NCBI RefSeq assembly: GCF_023856365.1
Contig: NC_064538.1
Span: forward strand, 16,098,935 to 16,162,934
DNA length: 64,000 nucleotides
Reading direction: 5' to 3'
Source: Brienomyrus brachyistius
Taxonomy: Eukaryota; Chordata; Actinopteri; Osteoglossiformes; Mormyridae
The notes beneath the pieces are model-generated. The model ran no database searches and was not told the origin of the DNA. It saw nothing but the letters and a program-made list of their open reading frames with translations. Position 1 is the stretch's first letter, and each line of letters begins with the position of its first letter. Positions 47,801-62,800 of the stretch are shown here, in pieces. The position numbers and the translations under genes are program-made.

Positions 47801-50800
47801 ACACTGCTGGATATCACACTGGTTTCCCCACACAGCTGGAAGAAACTTTGACCACTATGCTGCTGGCTGAAGAAGAGCATTGAACGACTTCAAAGACCCT
47901 CTGCTGGCATGAGAAAAACAAGGCCAGCCATTCTGAACAGGACGCTTATCCTTGAGAAGCTGCAATACCTCAAGGGCTAAAGTTAGCCCCTCTGTTTGCG
48001 ATGCTACATCACGACAAAGCATTGTCCACAGAGTAGCAGCCTGCCTGCCTCATCAGTGTAGTAACATGCCAATAGCCCCGTGACAGTCATCGTGCACCTG
48101 ACAGCAGACGGCAGATGTCTGGCTGAATTCCTCTCCCCAACATTGCCTCACGTCACTAGCAAAGAGCAGAGATGATCAGATCTGGCTGGTGGCCAGGTTT
48201 TTAGGAAATGTAAATGAACTTAGGAACTGGGAGGGGGGAGGGTACAGGCGGATCTCACAGAGACCACAAAAGACCGTTTGGTGTGTGAGTGTTACACTGG
48301 AGGGGGGTAGAGCTCTGCTCTGCTGCCCCATGCAGTTAAATTTAGCTGTGAATATCATTATCTGCTAAGCTGTAGGTCAGAACACTTGTCATAAAAAGCT
48401 TGATCTTGCTAAAGATTTTACTGAAAGAAGGTACAGTATATGGAAGGCGTATTGTCCACAACCAGATAATAGGATGTTCTACTAATATTATAAACACACA
48501 ATATGGTCAATCCAATCTGCCCAGTCACTTTGAGAAAATTGAAATGGGTGATTTATTAACAAGACATACAGAGGAAATGAAGGCTTAAAGCTTGATGATG
48601 TATTGTAAAACTAGAAGCCAGGAAGGCACCCAAAACTGTAAAAGCAGAGGACAGGTGGTAACAGTCAGGACAAAGTGTCTGGCACACATGTGTAACTGAT
48701 GTTCCACTACAGCCTACTGAAAATATACATGCCCAATCCTATGTATTCCCACTGCGCATCTCACATTCGAAAATACTGACATTTTTATTACTTTTGATTC
48801 CTTGCACTACCACGTGTCACTTTACTGCCAAATGCACAACTTTAAGGAGATTTATGATTGTTGTTTAACATTTTGTCTCTTTATACTGTTACCACAGTCT
48901 TGTAGTGGAGGGGAAGCATTTCACTGTACATTGTACTGATTACAACTGTGCATGTGACAAATACATTTTTGACTGATTCTTTCACACCTGGGAGGAGGAC
49001 AGGCCGGGAATTAAGGAGACAGGTAGGAAGAGCCCCGCGCACAGACATGCACGTACCTCCCCTTTCGGTGTGGTGACTGCGGTCCTGCGCGGGTCGATCT
49101 CCTCATTGATGCTGGACAGGAAGTTCTGGGAGATGCGCAATGCATCCTGCAACAGGGCGAAGTCAGGGTGGTCCTTGGGCGTGTGCTTCAACAGGTCCTG
49201 AAAGACAAGCCATGTCTGAGTGATTGACGATTGATGATGGTCAGAGGTGGCAATATGGTATTTCGCCTGGGGAAGGAGCTGGTGTCCCAAGGAAAAAAAA
49301 AGCACTAAAAATGGGTCAGGATTCTGTAGCTCCTGACAGGAGGTTTACTGGTAAAGTGCCAGGCTGTATCCTGCTTGCTGGTTCCAGTGTTCGCCTGCTA
49401 TAACTATATATACAGTGAGGGAAATAAGTATTTGACCCCTTGCTGAATTCTTAAGTTGATCCATTAATAAAGAACTGAGAAGTCTGTAATTTCACTGGTA
49501 TGTTTATTTAAACAGCAAAAGATAGATTATTAACAAAACAAGCAAGTAAAAATCATTATGTAACAGTTGCAAACCAATTTGTCATTTATCTAGGGAAATA
49601 AGTATTTGATCCCTTAGAACACATGCTTTAGTACTTGGTGGAATAACCATTGTTTGCAAGCACAGCTGTCTGACGTTTCTTGTAGTTGGTCACCAGGATT
49701 GTGTGCAGATCATCAGGAATTTTCATCCACTCCTCTTTGCAGACCTCCTTCAAATTTCTAAGGTTTTTAGGCTGTCATTTGGATAGATGAAGCTTGAATT
49801 CCCTCCATAGATTTTCTATGGGATTAAAGTCCAGAGACTGGCTAGGGCCCCCCATGACCATAATGTGCTTCTTCTTGAATCACTTCTTTGCTGCCTTATC
49901 CGTATGCCTAGGGGGGTTGTCTTACTGGAAGACCCACCCACTGAAGGGGCGGCTGAAGGGAGGAGGTTCTCATCCAAGATTTTACGGTACATGGCCCCGT
50001 CCATCTTTCCTTCGATGCGGTGCAGCCGTCCTATACCTTTGGCAGAAAAACACCCCCAAAGTATAATGCTTCCACCTCCGTGTTTGACAGTAGGCATGGT
50101 TTTCCTAGTCAGTATTCTTTTTCCTCCAAACACAGCGAGTAGAGTTGATGCCAAACAGCTTGATTTTGGTCTCATCTGACTACAAAACATTCTTTCAAGC
50201 CTCATTGGAATTATTCAGGTGTTCACTGGCATACTTCAGATGGGCCTGAACATGGGCCCTCTTGAGCAGGAGTACTTTGCGAGCACTGCAGGATTTCAAA
50301 CTGTAACGGCAAGATGTGTTACTGATGGTCTTCTTGGTGACTGTGCTCCCTGCTGCTTTGGGGTCATTAACGAGCTCCTCCTGTGTATATCTGGGGTTAG
50401 CCCTCACCATTCTTAAGATCAGTGATGCTGCATGAGATAAAATCTTCCTTGGGGGCCCAGACCGAGGGAGATTGACAGTTATTTTGTCTTTCTTCCATTT
50501 GCGAATAATTCCACCAACAGTTGTCACTTCCTCACCAGGTTGTTTGCTGATGCTAATGCAACCAATTCCACCTTTGTGAAGGTCAACAATCTTTTCTCCA
50601 ATGTCCTTAGACATCTCTTTGGTATTTCCCAGAGTGATACGGTTGAAGGCGTAGACAGGTTAGTGACCCAAGAATACTATTTAACAAATTAGTGCCATTA
50701 AATGACAATGATGGCTTGGTATCTGTTAATACTTAATTATTACTTGTGTTGTGTTAGTGCACATGTACTTGACCTAATTTCTTGCTGGCTTGTAGGGGAT

Positions 50801-53800
50801 CAAATACTTATTTCCCTCACTGTACGCTTGTGGTTGCTGTGTTGGTCACTTTTCTGCAAGGATCAGCGAGCCTCTGTTCAGGCTCCCTTTCTCCCTTTCT
50901 CTGCTTTATGGAAACACGCTCTTAACCTGCCAGGCTGCATCCCTAAGCGTTACTTATGTTACCTTTTTTACCCTCTCACCGCTGCATAGTGAAATTAAAA
51001 GTACCCTATAGCAGGAGATTCTGATTAAAAACAGGCTTCGTCCTCTGGGAAGTGATGAGCTCATTCACCTCCAGCATTACAGCAGGAACTTGCAAAACTA
51101 GACCCTTGCAGTCTGAAGGAGACACACCCAGGAGAGGACACACATGTGGAAATTCGGCCACTTGGGAAAGTATTATACTCACATGCAGAACCAGGGTGCT
51201 CCGGGTCACACGGTCGATGGGCTTGTACAACAAAGCTGCAGGGGAAAAGGGGGCACAGGGTTAGAGGGCGTATGGTGGGTACGGTACGTCACGGCATGTG
51301 AGCAAGCCCAGGCAGCCAGAGAAGGATGATCAACACGGACTGTGTTTGTTCACCTCCAGGGTGTGCTGTATCTCTGTCCTCCCTTACTCATACCCCTGCT
51401 CATTAAAAGGCAAATGTCACTCACATCCCTCCGCTGAGTCAATACTTTTCATTACCCATGCCGAGCACATTCCTCGGTATCCAATTCAATGACGCCTGAG
51501 ATCCATGAAGCTCTCTCCTGCCCTCAACCCTCACCACAGTAAGATCATATCCTCAGCGGGTATGGAATGCTCTTTTGAGATCAGATCCCCCCATAATGTC
51601 ATGACTTCCCTGTGATGCAGAGATCTCTCAAACACCCAACACACTCAAACACGACTTTGGTAATGAGTGAACACTGGCTACCTATGTCCTTACAAACCAC
51701 ATTTCTGTTTGTCTCCAATTCAAAGAAGGCCGTGTCATGGCAGACACAGAAAAGTACAAAGTGGGACACAATACCTTAATTTCACAACACTGTCACCTTC
51801 AGCATAATTAGCAAATGAGTGCATTTGTTCCTGGAGCAGCATCATGGCCGAATGACAGTAGACTGAGCACAGATAAGGTACAATTACAGTATGCGTGGAA
51901 GCTCATTTGCTGTTATACAAGATGTGAGGCATTTAATGTGTAAAGGAGCTCTTCTAATCACAATCTCAGTAAGGCACCGATGCTGCAGCTCTCCTTCATT
52001 CCCCCGGAGAAAACAAGAAGCCATCGGAGCTCCTGACTCTCCGCAAACAATCGAATCACAGTAGCGCTGAAAGACAAGCTTATTTCCCTGAAGACCATGC
52101 ATTGCATGCAAGATCACCCACAGGGCTGTGAGCCGATATTAAACTCCCCCGCCCAAGTGTGATTCAGCCAGAGGGCAAAGCCACCAAGTAGAGAAAAAGT
52201 CGCAAACCTACATATTCACAGGGACCTCCGTTTTTTTTCAGGCTGATCGAGTAGCGTTTTGTCTCAAAACAAAATCAAAAATTTCATACCATGTTATAAC
52301 AACACACACTAAAGAGCCCCCAGGATAAATTATTCCCTTTAATGTGACACTATTCCTGGAATGTCATAAATAATGCTTACAGTATCAATTTCCCCCTCTG
52401 ATAAATGAATCTTGCAAAGCTTTTTCCCCAACAAATGCCGTTTGCTTGAGGGACTTATTCAGACATGCAGCCTTGGTAGAGGCTGAATACTGAGCACCAA
52501 TCTCTGGGATGGCAAATGAACCTCCAAAAGACCAGCAGGGCTTGAGAGAGAATTGAGCGAGAGGGCTTGAAATAATTCCTTGTGTTTTTAATAATAACAT
52601 CAAAACTACCATGTGCTTTTTATGAAAATCTAAATCATGATATCTTCAGCCCAAGTGCTTAAAGGGCCAAGGAACACATTTCCAAGATGCCCATGGTAAC
52701 ATCATTCATGAAATTTTCATAGCTCAGCACCAACTAGCAGACAGAATCACACATAAACTCCTGATTGGGCAATTAAAATGTGACTCACCCAGGAGAGCCA
52801 GTGGGTGATAATGCCACTGATCACTAATATTGGGCTTTTCATCAGCACTCAAAGGCTTACGGCTGATGCATAAAATCAGGAACCCAAGTACATAATCTAT
52901 TTGTGCCCTAAACAGCATCCACTGGTTCTTTGTCATGCTTTCCAAGCAGAGTAGGATTAACCTATGAAAAAAAAATAATCAAAAGGGTGGGAGGGGTGGT
53001 TTTATGAGCTAGCAGAAGGCTTGTTCTCTTCAGTGTGCAGTTCTCTGTCAGAATGGCACGTTTTCCTCACTATCAGCATCTGACGCTCTCAGAATATGGC
53101 TTTTAGACGCCACTGGATGCTGCCACTAAAAGCCTAAAGAAGATAAGCTGTACTTCTGCAAGCCTAAGCGCCTCAGTTTGGGTAACAACGAGGGAGTGAC
53201 GCGGAGACCAAAAGCGTTACATGGCTCATACTGCTCTCGGCCACAAGTAGAAACATAAACTGAGGAACCAATCCCACCCTCTTGTGTGATGGGACCACAG
53301 GAACATAGAAGTGAACTCCCACATGAAGCAAAACAATGGGATATGGACCTGAACACCAAGATGGCTTATAGCTCCTGGTTAAAGGTAGACAAGAAATGCA
53401 AGGGCCAGGAGAAGGTCCTTCACCTTGAAGGGCTAGAAAGAGAGCAAAGAACAAGGAACAGAGGAGATCTGCCCCAGGCACTCCCAGAGTCCAAAAAGAG
53501 ACGAGATGAAAAGCTTCTGCTGACTATGAAGCTAATACCAGCTGTCAGGTTGCTTTATGTAGGTTCCTTCTCAAGGACATTCAGGCTTAGTGCAGGACAA
53601 GCTTCCATTAGTTAACTGGATATCGACCATCAGCAGTGACCTGGAGTCAATTACCCCACTAGCATATTAGAAGACAGATACAGGACCTGAACATCCATCG
53701 CTGCGGGAAGCTGAGGGAACAACCTTTCCTAAACGCTGCACTACAGATAATCAAAGCCTGGGTGATGTGAGACACGGACTCCCCTATGAGAGGGGATGTG

Positions 53801-56800
53801 ACCAGTGGGTGGAAAAGGGGGTGAGAGGAAGTAGCTTCAGACTTTGAGACATCACATACATTTAGCGCAACAGAGAAATTAGCAACTAGCTATGGAATAC
53901 ACTCTGAAAAGCAGTAGCTTAACATGTTTAGCACGCAGGCGAACATTTCACACCAGCCTGGCCTTTCAGCTACTTTGTGCGTCTTTGAGTAACACGCAAG
54001 GTTTGTAAGATATGACTGAAGATTAAACAAACAGTGTTTTGCTGTATAGAGGTATTAAAAGCTAAAAGGTCAAAAGAGTGGCCCAACCGACTGGTTAGCT
54101 GCAACATAACCTGTGGGGAGACAGAGGTGGATTTGGTATCTGGGTCCCTATCAGCTAGACCCCAGGTTTTCAGGCTTGTGGGGAAAACTATCATGGATGT
54201 GGCCTTTAAATCCAAGTCCATGACTTATTCAGATGTGACTCCATGTGCTGCATTTGAAATTGTGCATCTACAAAATAAAAATGAAATGTTACTTTTTGAT
54301 TGCACATTATGAATTCATTAAACTCTAAATTAAATAATTAGTGTTACTCTTTCCACTCCCTGAATAAATACAGCTGAAGTCGTACGTAATTCGCACCATA
54401 TCTAAGCAACTTAAACAATGCAGAAAATGAGCCGGTAGAAAGTCTGCTGCGGAACTTCTCCGCAGGATGATGCTCTAAATTGTGCGTATGTGATGTGCAA
54501 CCCATCAAAAGCGTAAGAGGAATGAAACCGGCAAACGCGGCGATCTCCACTGTTTACAGAAGGACTTCAGAAGACTTTTAGATATCTGCTACAGGTTGCT
54601 TCATCCGTCTGTCTATGCAGAGTGCACTGCAGTTCTCCGGGGCCTATCCTAGGTATGCTGTGGACCAGATTATGGTCTACTGTGGGTCACATAGTAAAGG
54701 TAATTCGGACACAATAAAGGTACTTTGGAGTCATTAAGCCATTGCATTTAGATTGTGTGAGGACACGAGATCGTCAAGAGAATGTGGGAAAACATGCAAT
54801 CCAGAGAAAGAACTTACAGCTAAAGAGGTGTGAGAGCTGGCTGAGTCTCCATGGCGACCCAGAGTGTAAATGGGGCCAGTTTGCGCTTCATAAAAATGTC
54901 AGTCTTGTGTCACACCGCAGCAATTAGGCTAAAGTAGCATCTAGTCGACTAGCTCTCCAAGAAGAGTCTCCTACACAATGTTCCAATCTTTTGGGGGAGG
55001 GAGGCACAGATTGGGGCATGAAAAGATGATTGATCATCTCATTCATGAGCATGAAGAGCCAGATTCCATAGTGGGGAAAATGCCAGTTACTTGAAACAGT
55101 ACAAATTGTCGAAAATACAAGGACAATTATCATCAGGATTACTGGGAACATTATACAGTTATGTTCCGTGGGCCATCTGTCTTTGTTTTTCCCAGGACAC
55201 AAAGACGGGTGAGCAAATAAGTCTTATTTCCTCACTACAAGACACAAATACAGACTTAGATTTATATAGCACGTGCAAGCTACTGGCATACTACAAAATC
55301 TTATTCATACATATCTGGCAAATGAACATAACATTACTCCACGCTGGTATACAATAAAAATGTCCAGAGGAAAAAAACATGCAGAACAAGCCAGAAGCAC
55401 AACCCTCTATTTCTGAACTGAAAGTACAAAACATACATCAGCTACAAGGTAGGAATATGCACAGCTCACCAGTAAGTAAAATATAAGGTGCTCATTTCCA
55501 TGTCTTTTTTAACAGGGAGCACAGTAGCAAAAGGGTAAAAGCCCAGTGTCCATCTGAGATGGAATACTGACCTAAACGTGTCCTCTGCATCCATATAATC
55601 TGACCTCAATGATCCTTAAATGAAAATGTGCCCACGGTGCTCACCAATAGGCAAAAGGTCACGTCCAAAAGGTCACATCCAAGCCCACACACCCTTCACA
55701 CCACCACTGTCACTCACACATCCTCTCTCGTGACTTCTGACCTGGCCAGTTAACCCTGAGTGATCCTGCCACCGTACATCGCAGCTGGATCACAACAAGG
55801 GGACCACGAGAGCAAGCAAAAAAAGCGCGCCAACGGACATCGGTCAGTGTGGGGGAAGCACCTAAATCACAGGTGCCATGTGGGATTTTGAATCAGCGCC
55901 AGTCTTGTCCGTTCTGAGAAGAGCAATGCAGTTGATGTCTGAGGAACATCAGACTCCGGCCACCGTGAGCCTGTGACGTTGGCAACCCTGGTGAGAATGG
56001 TGGTTCAGCGGGAGACACCGCACAAAGCTTGCAGAAGATTGGCGAGTCTAAACGACCCCTGAGATGCTGCTCTCCCCGTGGACGACTTGCTGGATTACCG
56101 AAAAACGCAGCCTCTGCCTTTTAATATGTGGACCGGCGATCCTCCGGCTACTGCAAAGAACTCCAAAGTGGCCCGGGGTCCACATTTAAGTAAAAACTCA
56201 TCACAGGGGCGCGATGGGGGGAAGGGGGTCCCCAGACTCACCATAGGTGCAGTTACAGCACAGGCGGAGGATCAGCAGCATCTCCATTGCAGCTCAGTTA
56301 CTGTTGCTGGGGGCCACCTGGCCATGTCTCACAGCCGGCCGGCACTGCAGGCAGGCGCGCACTGAGCATGGGGGACGCGGCACGGCCGCCTGAGCCAGCC
56401 TCCGCATACACAAGAAGAGGGGCTGGGCTTGGTGGTGTCTTAAAGGGCCGGCGCGTCAATTCTGCACCACCACCCCCCTTCCCTGCCCCCGCCCGCTCTC
56501 GCCTGGCAGAAGGAGTACCGGAGACGCTCCCTACCTTCCATGGTGACGGAGGAGGTGCTGTCCTTCGAGTCCTTGGGCCCTTTCACTTTAAGGTTCTGCA
56601 GGGAGAGACAGAGATTATACGGGTGATCCGTGGACCTAAGCTCACACATTAGACTGGGGGAGGCCACAACCCACTGTGGGAAAGGAACTGTAGTATGGTC
56701 CTGCAGGTGACTTTATATGACCAAAACATCTCATGAAATTTCGTGTTCTACTGAAAGGCATACCTACACCCCCCCAGGCCTCTATCATTAAAATGTTCCC

Positions 56801-59800
56801 AATGGGCCAGGGGAGGGCAAGGGTCTAAGCACAAACTGGCACAGTAAGCCAGCGTGAAATTAACCTCCATTCTCCCAGGAGAGCGATTGGAAACTCACAT
56901 CACAGCCGGCGAACTAATAAAGAGGAACCAAAACAGCAGGGCAAGCTCTGGGCTACGAGCTCACTGAAAGAGCTGGGGGGGCTGGAGAGATAGGGCCCCC
57001 ATGTGACCTTCAGGTAAACGACTCACGTGGTTAACAATGATGATCTGGGGAAGCTGGTACTCCCACGTCAAGTGCAGCAGGAAGTACAGCCTCCAGAAAC
57101 CACAACATCTCAACCGGCTTTTTTCTCATGCAATTACACAATTTCAGAGCAGAATTGCGACAGTAACATGAGGCACGGTGCTCACCTCTGAGATCTTCTG
57201 GAACTGCATGTTGGCCTGGCTGCACTTCTCTGCAGTCTCCACAGCCACTTTGTAGTTATCCACGAATGCTTTGTACACACCGAGCTGACTGGCCTATCAG
57301 AGAGAGAGAGAGAGGGAGAGAGAGGGAGAAAGAGGGAGAAAGAGGGAGAAAGAGACATGGCGTGAAATTTTAATACCTAGAGCTTCAAGGAAATGGGATA
57401 GAGCCTGAGAGCATAAAGAGATGAGCAGAGGGGGGGCAGCAAAATCATCCCATGCCCGGAAGGTGTTTGGTGACATTGCGGATTTCGATTTGAAGGAGTC
57501 AGTCAGCGGGGAGCACCTAAATATGCTAATCAGCTTTCAGCAAACAGACATGTTTTAACACAGGGAGGGCAGATCTGCTGTCACTATGTTGTGGAGGTCA
57601 AGGACCTTAACCCCACAAAAGGGACACAGGTACCAGTACATCAGACCACACTGTAGCAGACAAGGAAAGGAGAAGATGAACTAACACACATGTTCCAAAG
57701 CAGCCCCTCCCATAAGCCACAAGGGATGGCTGCCATGACAGATGAGTTAGGATAAGCCTGGGGGACACTGTCCCCATACTGGGGCTGGAGAAAAATTCAC
57801 ACCTCACGTCTCCCTGGTGAAGGAGGCAGAGCCTCATTTGGGGCATCAATCACGGCACGGCCCAGGAAGACGGGAGAGGGGCACGTGCTGGAGGAGCCTT
57901 AATGATTTGAGAGTTAATGTTTACCTAATGACACTGCCCACCTCTTCATCCCTCCAGGTTAAGTGCAGTACAGAAGCAGCTTCAAAATCAGCCTCGCGAA
58001 ATGAACAGCAGCCTGGGGGCAGAGGCAATGCAGTGGGGAGAGGCCATTGCCCCACTGATGGGCTTATTCACCCTATAAGAGAATCTGAAGATGCTGCCCT
58101 ACATCTCCCCCAATAGTGACAGCGATCATGTGAAGGAGGATAAACTTCAGAGGAGGTGGGGGGTCCTGAGTAAGCTATGCGCTCGGGTAAGCCACTGTTC
58201 CCACCCCCTCCCACACCACTCCCCAGAGGCTACTGTGAAAGCCATGTAGATGATTGGCTTCTGTGATGAAGGCTGTCTCCTAGCAACAGCTCCCCTCTCA
58301 GCCCAACACAAAGGGTGATAGGTGCGCATGTGCCACCCGCCTTGGCGAGCGGACCATGCCGGGCAGCAACAGCCAATGAGGCTCAGCGGCCCAACAACAT
58401 AGCTTTAAACATGGCAGTCAGTCTCCTGCCATCTTTAAATGCTCTTTGTTTGATCTTCGAGTGACCTCCAAGAATCAACCAATCAGACGCCCACTGGTGA
58501 TTTCTTGGGGGCCTGGCGTGCAGCTAACTGTGGCACCATCTGCGACGGTGTCCGGACCTGATGACAAGGCATTCAACTGCAGCCAGCTCACGGCTCTGTG
58601 AGGCAGGGAGGCTGTCTGCCATCAGTGCCGCTTGCATGCTGCTCCATTTAGGGGCTCAACCACATGATTCATTCACCTCCACTGTGTAAATTCATTCCTA
58701 GATGATATGGGTTTGTGCCCACATTTGAGGTGTGTTCAAAAGTCTGGCACCTCCCTCACCACCAATTCCAGCAGCCTGTTGGAACTGGGCAGGGGGACCC
58801 ACTGGCTACAGCTTGCTCCCAAAGGCTCTATGGGGGTCTGTCCAAAACCAACACGGTCACTTGTGTGAAAGACGTGAACAAGCCAAACAAGACAAAGGGT
58901 GAGTACTGAGCCACGTCTAAGGGCTACAAGAAGCCTCATGCCAGTGTGCCGTTCCCAGAAGGGAGCACGCTTCAGGTGAATGAGGTCGGATGAACTCACA
59001 AGCTCTGCACCCACCTTCAGCCAGTATGTCTTGGTTTCCAAACCTCCACACAGTCAGTCACAATCGGTGGAACAGTAAAATGCAGGAAAACTGCTTCCAC
59101 ACACTCCCGACATGCAGCAAGCGCAGCGTTGGTGAGCATCAAGCACAAGGGAGTGTAACAGGAACCGTAAGGTGTGAGCCCCGCTCTGCCAATGTACCAG
59201 AATAAACTGCCACCAGACGCAAAGCATGACCACAAATTTGACTGCGAATGAGCTGGATGGGGAAAAGGCTGCGAGTAGCCTGCAGCAAGTGTCATCGCCC
59301 TGCTACAGTGAACAATGCATGACTGGAGCAAATGGTCACAGCTGGAGAGTGACGATACCACAGAGAGAAAAAACAAATAGGAACCGTTATGGAAACATGT
59401 TTCAACCGAGGATGGAGAACATGTCAGGACAGAGGACATGTCAGGAATCAATAAAATCAGGAGTCAACTTAAGCCCAGAACATTCCTTAAAGCAGCTGCC
59501 TAATGTAAAGTGTGCCATGGCAGGAAAAAGGAAACACCGTCTTAAAGCATTTTTCAATACATTACTTTTATGTTTATTTTATTTGTGATGTTCATTCCTG
59601 GATAGATGATGGCCGCATCTTTCCCAAATCACAGAAGAGCCTCACCCAGGGCAGAGGGCATCACACCCATCCTGCCAGCTCCAAGGTGGGTACGAAACGT
59701 AAAGTGCTCAACGCACTCATCTGCCAGGACTGCACGACACGACATGGGAGAGAGACTGTCCCACACGTTGACTCTGCAGTGGGCAGCCACCACCGTCTGG

Positions 59801-62800
59801 CTCGGCACCCCCCGCAGAAACCCATCACAGATGTCAGGGCACTTATGCCAGCCTGTGCTACACATAACACTGCTCAACGAGACTATAGCAGTGCACACTC
59901 AGTCCAGCTAAACAGAATCATCACACATTCAGCGCTAGCACTATGGCCCAGTGGGACCCAGCCCTACCCCGCAGCCAGCTCTATACTCACCAGTTTCTGA
60001 AATAGGTGACCCACGGTCACCTTATCATCCCAATGCTGAATGTGGGGGTACAGGGCGTCGTAGAACTGCTTGTGGATCTCAAAGATATCTTGGATCTTGT
60101 AGAAGATGGTCTCGATCTGCTGGTTGGTCAGGACCGGCTGAGATGTGGTGGCGGCGGCCTTGAGCGGTCGCATGGGCTGAGGAAATGAGAGATACGTCAG
60201 CGAGAGCATTTCTGAGCCTGGACTACGGCAGCATGCAGCACTAGAGGCTGCATACAGACTAAAAACAAACCACAAACAGAAACCGATAAATCAAGAGGCT
60301 AAATCATGTGACTTTTTTCCTCCAATCTCTAAGCCCAAGAGAGTCATGCGGCTCAGGCGAAATTTATTGGCTATATCAATGTTTATATTCAGCTCTGATC
60401 AGCTCTGCAGTTGGCAGAGTAAGACAGAGTGGCAGAAGTGAAGGACAGCACCCCCTACCAGTGCCTAATGATGGAGACGGAGCAGTAGGAGGGCAAACGG
60501 GCCCGTCGCTTCCAAAATGCAGGCAGAACGGATGGGTGAAATCGTCACGCACCACCTGTAGGCTCTAGTCATGGGTAGCACAGGGCTGATGTTCTCTATT
60601 TTTCTTTTATACACAGCACAAAATGTTCAGTAACATGGTGGTGGATAGACTGTCACAGGCAGTGTGGTCAGCATGTTGCATAGCTTGAGGTCACGAAACA
60701 CAAAGCACATAACTAAAAATACAAATGTGTTACATATATTTAGAGGGGAACAACAATTAGGACTCTAGGAAATAAAAATTCTTTTTTAAAGGCAGAAGCA
60801 GCGCCATCAGTGGCAGAGTGAATCTCCGTGGTTTGGCCAATCATATGAGCTACAGGTAGAGCATGGCTACCATGCTACTCCATACTCCACCATGTTACTA
60901 TGCCTTACTCACATGACTACTATGCTGCTCCACACATTTATTTTTTACTACACCAACATGGTAGTGGTACTGCTATTCTATTGATTACAGCATACTTCTG
61001 CTGACCCTACATCACTCCTTTACCACTGCCATGCCAATTCGCTTCTCTTCTGGGAATCCAAACGTGCTTACAGAGTGCAGTTTGAAGCATCATCCAGCTC
61101 CTCTGCATAAATACTCTCGGTGAGCCAGCATATGGCTCTCCCCCCACTCTCGATTTCCTCCTCTTGCTTGATATAAATTCTCACCTCACGTCATTTATGT
61201 GCGGCCAACGTGCTGCTGGGGGGCAGGAGAGCATATCTAGCAGCTCTTTTTCAACACTTGGTAAGTAATTACATGCACTATTCACACGTATGCTTTGATC
61301 TAAAATTACTGCTGTGAAAATAGTGTGTTTAGCGGTATAATTGGTAAAGAATAAAAAATACTGTACTGACAGTAATTTTAAACACTTAGGCCACAGAAGG
61401 TGGGGCTAAGAGTGTCCTCACTTTGACAGCTGGTATACACCAAGCTGAGGGAGTCTCCTCTCTTATGGGATGTCAACAACTCCAAACTCCCTCGTACAGC
61501 TCACTGCCAGAGGGTGGGACACCCCAGAGCCGGTAACAGGCCTCACTCGTCTGGCTCTTGGCTGGGAAGCTGGGACACCCCAGAGCTGTAGCAGGCCTCC
61601 CTCGTCTGGCTCTTGGCTGGGATACCCCAGAGCTGGTAGCAGGCCTCCCCCATCCAGCTCTTGGCTGGGAGGCTGGGATACCTCAGAGCCGGTAGCAGGC
61701 CGCCCCCAATTTTAGACAGCGGTTCTGGGTTCCTAAGAGGATACCCACCCATCAGACTGAGACAGATCCTTTGTCTCGGCACTCAAGTGTGGAAAACAAG
61801 AGAAACTGAGGACAGCATAGGGCAGAGATTTGACAGCTTGGGCGCTGGGTCACTGGGTCCAAAGCTAGAGGAAAGGAGCCTTGGTGGAGGGGGGACACTA
61901 CTGTAGCTAGTTCCACTTGACCCACATTGGCCCCAGCCTCCCTCAGATTCACTCCTTGATATTTCGGCCCTTAGATCACACTGCTGCTGCAGAGTATTCA
62001 GCAGAATAGCTGCAATGGTAACCTGTAGCAACCAAGCATCTAAAGAGGACATCATGCCCAATGCAACAGAGACATATACACACCGAAACACTCTGTTTCT
62101 CGGCAGCATGGCACAACCTGGTTAGAACCTTCTTAATGTTTCTCTGTAATTCAGAGCATATCATGGCATGTGTCTTCTGTACCAGCATTAACCAGGCATA
62201 CTGTATCACATGAATCTGCAGCACACTGGTACGACGTGTGGCATGATACGGATTCATCTGACAGCATCAGTGCACAGAAACCTGAACGGTGCTCTGCCAA
62301 CACCTGGCAAATTCTGAAGGTGATGTGGCGGCTCAGAGCCACCCAGTTTCTACACCGGGAGGGTCGATGGCCACTGGATCAGAACTAGGGCCTGTGTTAG
62401 CAGGCTGAGTGAGCCTTTCCCATGTACCAGATCGCACCACGCTCCCAGCCTTAGTGAATATGAGGCTCAGGTGACACCTTCCAAATTGTACAATTTAAGC
62501 AGAAGTTAATCAGGTTAATCAGCTAATGCTAAGCGACCATGTTAACTGCAGACGTGTTGCTGGGATAACCTTGATCATCAGCATTCCAGCAATATCACTC
62601 CAAGATTCTTACAATGCTATGTCCAAGCGGCCTGGCGTGATTGGCTGGGGCAGCATGGCGTTATCGTTCTGCCTACACATTCCACAGGGCCTTCACCTTT
62701 AAAAAAAAATGCCTCAAGAGCTAAAGGAAAACTCGACACCTTTCTTCTCCGCAGCACTGCTGATGGCCCTTTAAGGGACTTCATATTAGCTAGGGCACTT

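Larger units (their letters stand above)
49198..51182 (-). other. abr: abr intron mostly filled by a Tc1-like element
   Basis: About 2 kb, of which 1.4 kb is the Tc1-like insertion at 49413-50822. The remaining flanks carry no exon. Confidence 0.85.

Noticed and set aside
58728..59210. Possible mariner-type remnant (GAGGTGTGTTCAAAAGTCTG and following words)
   Set aside because: No second inverted end, no TA pair and no transposase motif could be found, so similarity to mariner ends may be chance.
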